From DATMFV01 sp035555975 (GTDB lineage Bacteria > Verrucomicrobiota > Verrucomicrobiia > Chthoniobacterales > Chthoniobacteraceae): a stretch of DNA of 64,000 nucleotides. Where the stretch lies: assembly GCA_035555975.1 (NCBI GenBank), contig DATMFV010000051.1:110497-174496 (forward strand). The letters are read 5' to 3'. The notes beneath the pieces are model-generated. The model saw nothing but the letters and a program-made list of their open reading frames with translations. It made no database searches and was not told the origin of the DNA. Each line of letters begins with the position of its first letter. Within the stretch, counting starts at the first letter, position 1. Positions 58,897 through 64,000 of this stretch are shown piece by piece. The position numbers were made by a program, and so were the translations under genes.

Positions 58897-59277
58897 CTAG
58901 AAGTCAACGGAAAGGTGCCACCGCAATCCCGCTTCCTCCAGTCGCACCAGCACCCCTTCAAACTCGCGGAGGTCATCGGCAATCGCGGCGTCTTCGGGCG
59001 ATGTCAGGAACTCAGGAAGGAGGGCGCGAACGGTTTTCAAACCGTCGGCAGGGGCAAACCACTCTTCCGGCGGCAGATTTTTGAGGACTTCGGGATCTTC
59101 CACAAATTCGGCGGCTTCTTCAGGGTCCTGGCTGAAAAAATCGAGCAATTCACGAACGCCGAGTTTCCTTGCCGCAGACGCAAGGCGTTGGTCGGCACGC
59201 GCAAGCGCCTTGCCATTGACAAAGAGGTCCATTTCCTCGGGCTTGTGCTCGGCGATGATGTAGTAGGCTGCTCCCAT
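58897..59277 (-). CDS. Small acidic cytosolic protein of unknown function
   Basis: This protein of 126 residues starts at the ATG at 59277 (MGAAYYIIAEHKPEEMDLFV). It continues with NGKALARADQRLASAARKLG, an acidic helical middle (FFSQDPEEAAEFVEDPEVLK) and LREFEGVLVRLEEAGLRWHL near the end. I recall similar proteins as hypothetical in many bacteria, but I give no function. An ORF to 59298 adds seven residues and is less likely. It is flanked by a gene fragment and an operon in the opposite direction. Confidence 0.6.
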   Translation of the reverse strand: MGAAYYIIAEHKPEEMDLFVNGKALARADQRLASAARKLGVRELLDFFSQDPEEAAEFVEDPEVLKNLPPEEWFAPADGLKTVRALLPEFLTSPEDAAIADDLREFEGVLVRLEEAGLRWHLSVDF

Positions 59278-59441
59278 GGTGCTTTCATAAGAGGGCAAGC
59301 CCGACGGTATTTCAACCCGCAGGGAGGGGTCAACCTTTTCACAAACCGTTTCTTCCCTCCCATCGTGAGGCCGAACCCGCGCAAGCGGTCGTATCCCCTT
59401 ACGTAAAGCAAAGTCGATTTTCGACGAGAAGAAGGCGAGCC

Positions 59442-61520
59442 ATGAAGATCAACACCCGTCACCTGCGAACGCATCCGCTGCTGGCGCCGGTTCCCGCCTA
59501 CGCCTTGCGGCGGTTGCTGGCGCGGGCGTCGCTCGACGAATACCCGAAGGGGACGGTGCTCTACCGGGCCGGGATGCCGTGCGAGGCGGTTTACCTGATT
59601 TTAAGCGGGCGGTGCGAATCGACCCTCCCGGGCGGGCGGTTGGAGACGGTGCTTGGGCCCGGCGACGCGGCCGGGGCGCGGGAACTTCTCGGCAACGAGC
59701 CGTATCGCTCCACGGTTTCGGTGGCGACCCACAGCTCGCTGCTTCGCATCCCGGCGGCGGAACTGGAACGGCTTTTTCTGAACCGCCCGAGCGTCGCCGG
59801 TCGTTTTTCCGCGGCATTGGCCGGGCGGCTTGGGAGCCCGGGGTGGCGTTTCGGCGTGGGAGGATGGCTCGGGAACCCGCCGGCGGCGTCGCGGTTGCGG
59901 CGGCGGCGCGCCGGACGGCGAAGCACGCAGAGCCGCGTGGTGGCGCTCGCTTCGCTGGGCGGCGCGCATTCCGGCCATCGCCTGACGCAGGCGCGTTCGC
60001 TGGCGGCGGCGTTGCGTCCGCTGGTCCCGGAAGGCGAGGCGCTGCTGGTCGTGCTGGAAAACGGCGAGAGGACCCCTTCGCTCGCGCAATGGCCGGAGCT
60101 GACCTCGCATTGCAGCGGGTTTGACGGCGAATTCTGCCTCGGCCGCTACCTCGACGAACGCGAAGGAACCGTCCCCGAACTCCGCCTCTCCACGCGCGGC
60201 AGCGAAGAGGAGGCGCGGTTCATCGCCCCGCTTTTGAGCCACCTGGCGAAGCATTTTGAGAATGTGCTGCTTTATCTCGCGCCGGAACTCGGCGTCCCGA
60301 CATTGCGCGAGGGGTTGATCCAGTCCGACCTCGCCTACCTCTTCCTCCAGCAGACCCCGGGCGAACTTTACCAGCTCAAGCTGCTGCTGCGCGACCTCGC
60401 AGGCGGCCCGGTGGCGCAGCTTCGACCGGTGGTTTACCTCGACCCGTCGGTTTCGACGGACGAGGTCGAGGCGCTCTGCCAGCGCGAAGGATGCCCGGTC
60501 CACGCCTTTGTCCGAGACGCTCCAATTTCCGGAAGTACCGGAAGCCCGCCCAGCCCCGCTTTCGCGCTTCATCAGCGGCGGCTGGCGCGGGAGATTGCCC
60601 GCAAACGGCTCGGGATCGCCTTCTCCTCCGGCGGCGCGAAAGGGTTGGCGCATGTCGGGGTCATCCAGGTGCTCGAAGAGAACGGGATTGAGGTCGACAT
60701 CATCGCCGGGGCCAGCATGGGGGCGTATGTCGGGGCAATCTGGGCCCACGGCCACACCGGGGAAAAAATGGAGAAGATCGCCCGCGAACTGGAGGGGCGC
60801 TGGGGGCTTTTCCGGTTGATCGACCCGGTCTGGCCGCGGCAGGGGTTCATCCGCTCGGCGCGGATCGGCAGGCGCTTGCGGCGTTCCGTCGGCGAAAGCA
60901 CTTTCAGCGAACTGCTGCGCCCGCTGCGGGTGGTGGCGACCCATCTCGAAACGATGGAACGGATCGTTTTTGCCTCCGGCGAAGTGGTCCCCGCGGTCGA
61001 GGCGAGCATTGCCATCCCCGGCGTCTGCGTCCCGGTGACGATGGAGGGAGAGACCTATATCGACGGCGGGATCGCCGATCCTCTCCCCGTCGACGTGCTG
61101 GTGGAGGCGGGGATTGAAAGAATCCTCGCCGTCAACACAATCCCTACGCCCGAAGCGCTCCGGCGTGCCGTAGATGAGGGTAGAGGGGGTGCGCCTGCGG
61201 CACGGAAGCGCCGACCGGGTCTGCTCCCTTATCTCAACCGGCACCTGAACTATTTCGCACGCGGCAATATCCTCGATACGATGTTCCGAAGCACGCACGG
61301 GGTGCAGATGCGGCTGGCTCAGGCGGCGTGTCGGGAGGCCGACCTGGTCCTGCGCCCGGTCGCGTCAGACGCTCGTTGGCATGATTTTACCCACCCAGGG
61401 AAGTACATCGCGCTGGGTCGCCAGGCGGCCCAGGCGGAGTTGCCCGCCATCCGGAGGTTGCTCCATGAAAACTTCACCCCATCCCCAGCCCAAAGACCGC
61501 TGCTCACCCTCGGCGCTTAA
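59442..61520 (+). CDS. Cyclic-nucleotide-binding domain patatin-like phospholipase (NTE type)
   Basis: This protein of 692 residues combines a cyclic-nucleotide-binding fold (residues 15-110, VLYRAGMPCEAVYLILSGRC and VLGPGDAAGARELLGNEPYR), a middle Rossmann-like region with a degenerate P-loop (VVALASLGGAHSGHRLTQAR), and a C-terminal patatin domain: oxyanion motif SSGGAKGLAHVGVIQVL, nucleophile Ser425 in GASMGAYVG and the catalytic Asp541 in DGGIADPLPVD. Such enzymes hydrolyse lysophospholipids or other acyl esters under nucleotide control. Its 3' end overlaps the start of the next gene by 56 bp. Confidence 0.88.
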   Translation: MKINTRHLRTHPLLAPVPAYALRRLLARASLDEYPKGTVLYRAGMPCEAVYLILSGRCESTLPGGRLETVLGPGDAAGARELLGNEPYRSTVSVATHSSLLRIPAAELERLFLNRPSVAGRFSAALAGRLGSPGWRFGVGGWLGNPPAASRLRRRRAGRRSTQSRVVALASLGGAHSGHRLTQARSLAAALRPLVPEGEALLVVLENGERTPSLAQWPELTSHCSGFDGEFCLGRYLDEREGTVPELRLSTRGSEEEARFIAPLLSHLAKHFENVLLYLAPELGVPTLREGLIQSDLAYLFLQQTPGELYQLKLLLRDLAGGPVAQLRPVVYLDPSVSTDEVEALCQREGCPVHAFVRDAPISGSTGSPPSPAFALHQRRLAREIARKRLGIAFSSGGAKGLAHVGVIQVLEENGIEVDIIAGASMGAYVGAIWAHGHTGEKMEKIARELEGRWGLFRLIDPVWPRQGFIRSARIGRRLRRSVGESTFSELLRPLRVVATHLETMERIVFASGEVVPAVEASIAIPGVCVPVTMEGETYIDGGIADPLPVDVLVEAGIERILAVNTIPTPEALRRAVDEGRGGAPAARKRRPGLLPYLNRHLNYFARGNILDTMFRSTHGVQMRLAQAACREADLVLRPVASDARWHDFTHPGKYIALGRQAAQAELPAIRRLLHENFTPSPAQRPLLTLGA

Positions 61521-62997
61521 GGTCCGCCAGCTCCGGAAGCTGCGTCGCTACCTCCGCCGGAGCGTCGCGCCGTTCTCGGCCCACTACGGCGAACTTTTCC
61601 GCAAGGTCGGCTTCGACCCGGGCCAACTCCGGGAATGGGACGACCTGCAACGCATCCCGATGAGCGGCAAGGCCGATTTTTCCGCTTCGCCCGACGCCGT
61701 CCGGCGGTTTGTGCTGGTTCCCGACCGGGCGGTGCTCGCGCGTCGTCCTTCGACGATCGTGCGGGCGCTTTTCCGGGGGAAAAACGCGGCGGCCCGGGGG
61801 CTGGAGCGCGAGTTTCGCCCGCTCCTGATGACGAGCACCACCGGACGCTCGGCCGACCCGGTCCCGTTCCTCTATACCGCGCACGACATCGCGAACCTCG
61901 CCGCCGCAGGCGATTTCGTGATGCGGGTCTGCGCGGCGGATCGCGACGACCGGATGATGAACCTCTTCCCCTTCGCCCCGCACCTTGCCTTTTGGGTGAC
62001 CCACTATGCGGGGACCGAGTTTGGCGTCTCCATGGTGAGCACCGGCGGCGGCAAGACGATGGGGACCGGCGGCAACCTGCGGCTGATGAAGCGGCTCGCC
62101 CCCAATGTGTTGATCGGCATGCCGACCTTCCTCTACCACCTGCTCAAAACCGCGGCGGACGAAGGGCTGGAGCTTCCCGGGTTGAAAAAGATCGTGCTCG
62201 GCGGGGAAAAAGCCCCGGTCGGCATCCGTCGCCGGTTGCGGCGGCTGGCGGCCCGGCTCGGCGCGCCGGAGATCGATGTTTTGAGCACCTACGGCTTTAC
62301 TGAAGCGAAGCTCGCCTGGACCGAATGCCCCTGCCCGCAGGGAGCGGCTTCGCCCGGCTATCATCTGACGCCCGATCTCGGGATCATCGAAATCATCGAC
62401 CCTGTTTCCGGCGAACCGATGGGCGAGGGGGAGCCGGGCGAGATCGTTTTCACCCCGCTCGATGCGCGCGGCAGCGTCGTGCTCCGCTACCGGACGGGCG
62501 ACGTGATCGACGGCGGGCTGGTCTACGAGCCGTGCCCCTGCTGCGGCCGGAGCGTGCCGCGCCTGGTCGGCGGCATTTCCCGGCTTTCGGAAGTGCGCGA
62601 GATGCGGCTCGACAAGCTCAAAGGGACGCTCGTCGATTTCAATCTCCTCGAACGCCTGCTCGACGACACGGCGAAGGTCGGCACCTGGCAACTCGAACTC
62701 CGCAAACGGCACGACGACCCGCTCGAAACCGACGAGATCCACCTCCACGTGGAACGGCTCGACGGGGTGGACGAACCGGCGGCGCGCCGCGAGTTGGAGA
62801 CGCTCTTTGCCTCGCGTACGGAGATCCGCCCCAACGCCATCCATTTCCACGACAACGAAACGATGCGGGAGTTGCAGGGCGTCGGGCGTGAACTCAAGGA
62901 GAGCCGGATCGTCGATCACCGCCCGCCCGCCAACGGCACCCCGCCCGCCACCCCTCAACCGCGCGAAATGGTCGCGACAACCGGAGAAGAAGCATGA
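61465..62997 (+). CDS. AMP-dependent acyl-CoA synthetase of phenylacetate-CoA ligase type
   Basis: This cytosolic adenylating enzyme of 510 residues starts at the ATG at 61465, with GGAGG eight bases upstream, overlapping the patatin gene. It has TSTTGRSADPVPFL (phosphate-binding loop), NVLIGMPTFLYHLLKTAADE, KIVLGGEKAP, STYGFTEAKLAWTECPCPQG and VLRYRTGDVIDGGLVYEPCP with a CPCCGR cluster typical of the PaaK branch. The C-terminal lid follows. It activates a carboxylic acid to its CoA thioester; the substrate is unknown. The thiolase gene overlaps its stop by four bases. Confidence 0.85.
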   Translation: MKTSPHPQPKDRCSPSALKVRQLRKLRRYLRRSVAPFSAHYGELFRKVGFDPGQLREWDDLQRIPMSGKADFSASPDAVRRFVLVPDRAVLARRPSTIVRALFRGKNAAARGLEREFRPLLMTSTTGRSADPVPFLYTAHDIANLAAAGDFVMRVCAADRDDRMMNLFPFAPHLAFWVTHYAGTEFGVSMVSTGGGKTMGTGGNLRLMKRLAPNVLIGMPTFLYHLLKTAADEGLELPGLKKIVLGGEKAPVGIRRRLRRLAARLGAPEIDVLSTYGFTEAKLAWTECPCPQGAASPGYHLTPDLGIIEIIDPVSGEPMGEGEPGEIVFTPLDARGSVVLRYRTGDVIDGGLVYEPCPCCGRSVPRLVGGISRLSEVREMRLDKLKGTLVDFNLLERLLDDTAKVGTWQLELRKRHDDPLETDEIHLHVERLDGVDEPAARRELETLFASRTEIRPNAIHFHDNETMRELQGVGRELKESRIVDHRPPANGTPPATPQPREMVATTGEEA

Positions 62998-64000
62998 ACC
63001 GCGACACAACCTTGGTCGTCATCGACGGCGTTCGCACGCCGTTCTGCAAAATAGGCACCGCGCTCGCCTCGCTTTCCGCCGATGAACTCGGCCGCCAGGT
63101 GGTGCAGACCCTTCTGACCCGCACCGGCATCGACCCCGCCATGGTGGACGAAGTCCTCTTCGGCTGCGTGGCGCAACCGGCGGAGGCGACCAACATCGCC
63201 CGCGTCATCGGTCTGCGCGCCGGGTTGCCCGTTTCGGTCCCGGCGATGACCGTACAGCGCAACTGCGCTTCGGGCTTTGAGGCGATCACCACCGCGCAGG
63301 AGCGGATGCGTTCCGACCGCGGCTCGATCTTCATTGTCGGCGGGGTCGAAAGCATGTCGCAGATCCCGATGATTTTAAGCCCCGAGGCGGGGGAAAAGGT
63401 CCACGCCGTCAACCGGGCCAGGACGACCATGGAAACCGTCGCGGCGCTCGCCGCCTTCCGCCCGCACGATCTCCGGCCCGAGGCGGGGTTGATGCTCGGG
63501 TTGACCGACCCGGTCAGCGGGCTCAACATGGGGCAGACGGCGGAACTGCTCGCGCGCGAGATGGGAATCAGCCGCGAGGCACAGGACGCCTTTGCCCTGC
63601 GCTCGCAGCAGAAGGCGGCGGCGGCCCGCGAAAAACGGGCGGAGGAGATCGCCCCGGTCTATCTCCCGGAAGGGAAGGAGGCCGGGCGGGTGGTGACTGA
63701 AGACAACGGCCCGCGTCCCGACGCCTCGCCGGACGGGTTGGCGGGGTTGCGGCCGGTGTTTGAACCGGCGCTCGGTTCGGTGACGGCGGGCAACAGTTCC
63801 CAGATCAGCGACGGCGCGGTGGCGCTGCTGGTGATGACGGCGGAAAAGGCCGACGAACTCGGGCTGGAACCGCTCGGGCGGCTGGTCGACTACGCCTATA
63901 CCGGCTGCGACCCGGCGCGGATGGGACTGGGGCCGGTGGCGGCGATCCGCACCCTGCGGCGGCGCGGGTTTCACCCGGCGGAGGCCGACCGCGTGGAGAT
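62994..64000 (+). CDS. Acetyl-CoA C-acyltransferase (thiolase), 3' end outside window
   Basis: I translated this gene from the ATG at 62994 (MNRDTTLVVIDGVRTPFCKI), which overlaps the previous stop by four bases. About 335 codons are visible. Thiolase motifs are FGCVAQPAEATNIARVIGLR, the active-site Cys91 in VQRNCASGFEAITTAQ and VTAGNSSQISDGAVALLVMT; the C-terminal catalytic His and Cys lie beyond the window. It cleaves or forms 3-oxoacyl-CoA. Translational coupling with the ligase and patatin suggests an acyl-chain degradation or remodelling pathway. Confidence 0.92.
   Translation, partial: MNRDTTLVVIDGVRTPFCKIGTALASLSADELGRQVVQTLLTRTGIDPAMVDEVLFGCVAQPAEATNIARVIGLRAGLPVSVPAMTVQRNCASGFEAITTAQERMRSDRGSIFIVGGVESMSQIPMILSPEAGEKVHAVNRARTTMETVAALAAFRPHDLRPEAGLMLGLTDPVSGLNMGQTAELLAREMGISREAQDAFALRSQQKAAAAREKRAEEIAPVYLPEGKEAGRVVTEDNGPRPDASPDGLAGLRPVFEPALGSVTAGNSSQISDGAVALLVMTAEKADELGLEPLGRLVDYAYTGCDPARMGLGPVAAIRTLRRRGFHPAEADRVE

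Noticed and set aside
59601..61298. Long minus-strand frame opposite the patatin gene
   Set aside because: It is antisense to a gene with intact catalytic motifs and shows shadow composition.

Overview
The window reads as a chromosomal segment of a Gram-negative, GC-rich member of the Planctomycetes-Verrucomicrobia-Chlamydiae group, most likely a Verrucomicrobiota (Opitutae/Lentisphaerae-like) bacterium. The clues are PEP-CTERM proteins, pseudopilins with the C-terminal H-X9-DG motif, GntR-type helix-turn-helix proteins fused to LacI-type sensor domains, five Gfo/Idh/MocA oxidoreductases, heparinase-like secreted proteins, a porin-led pst operon, and few clear Shine-Dalgarno sequences. This assignment is inference from gene content; there is no rRNA or other marker in the window. 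I saw no tRNA, rRNA or CRISPR.

Region 1 (1-24.6 kb) is a carbohydrate-utilisation island. It holds a partial 2-hydroxyacid dehydrogenase, secreted beta-propeller proteins, three pseudopilins, a PEP-CTERM/heparinase fusion, a large cytosolic partner protein, another PEP-CTERM protein, two Gfo/Idh/MocA oxidoreductases, a ceramidase-like protein, a hexapeptide acyltransferase and two GntR/LacI-type regulators. Many genes overlap by four bases (ATGA), which points to coupled translation. Palindromes resembling operators lie in front of both regulators and in three other promoter regions. The likely job is sensing, cutting and oxidising a uronic-acid-type polysaccharide; the substrate cannot be read from sequence.

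Region 2 (24.6-33 kb) is an RND efflux operon on the minus strand: a peptidoglycan-binding-domain protein, a lipoprotein adaptor and two tandem inner-membrane pumps. No outer-membrane channel is present. A LytS/LytTR-type two-component pair (33.2-35.1 kb) is divergent from it.

Region 3 (35.1-44.2 kb) is the phosphate regulon: phoR and phoB on the minus strand, a Pho-box-like triple repeat, then porin, pstS, pstC, pstA, pstB, phoU. A complex palindromic repeat separates phoR from the LytTR gene, and a 184-bp MITE-like element with perfect 20-bp inverted ends sits on the phoU stop codon.

Region 4 (44.3-50.8 kb) has a membrane protein, three more Gfo/Idh/MocA oxidoreductases and two AraC-type regulators, again typical of sugar catabolism. 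Region 5 (50.9-53.1 kb) is monomeric isocitrate dehydrogenase with a terminator. Region 6 (53.4-59.3 kb) is a run of small secreted or membrane proteins of mostly unknown function, with an SGNH-type esterase that seems to lack its catalytic histidine, a low-molecular-weight phosphatase, VOC and cupin proteins, and a decayed PEP-CTERM-like fragment. Region 7 (59.4-64 kb) is a coupled operon of a cyclic-nucleotide-binding patatin, a phenylacetate-CoA-ligase-like adenylating enzyme and a thiolase cut by the window end, suggesting acyl-group or lipid turnover.
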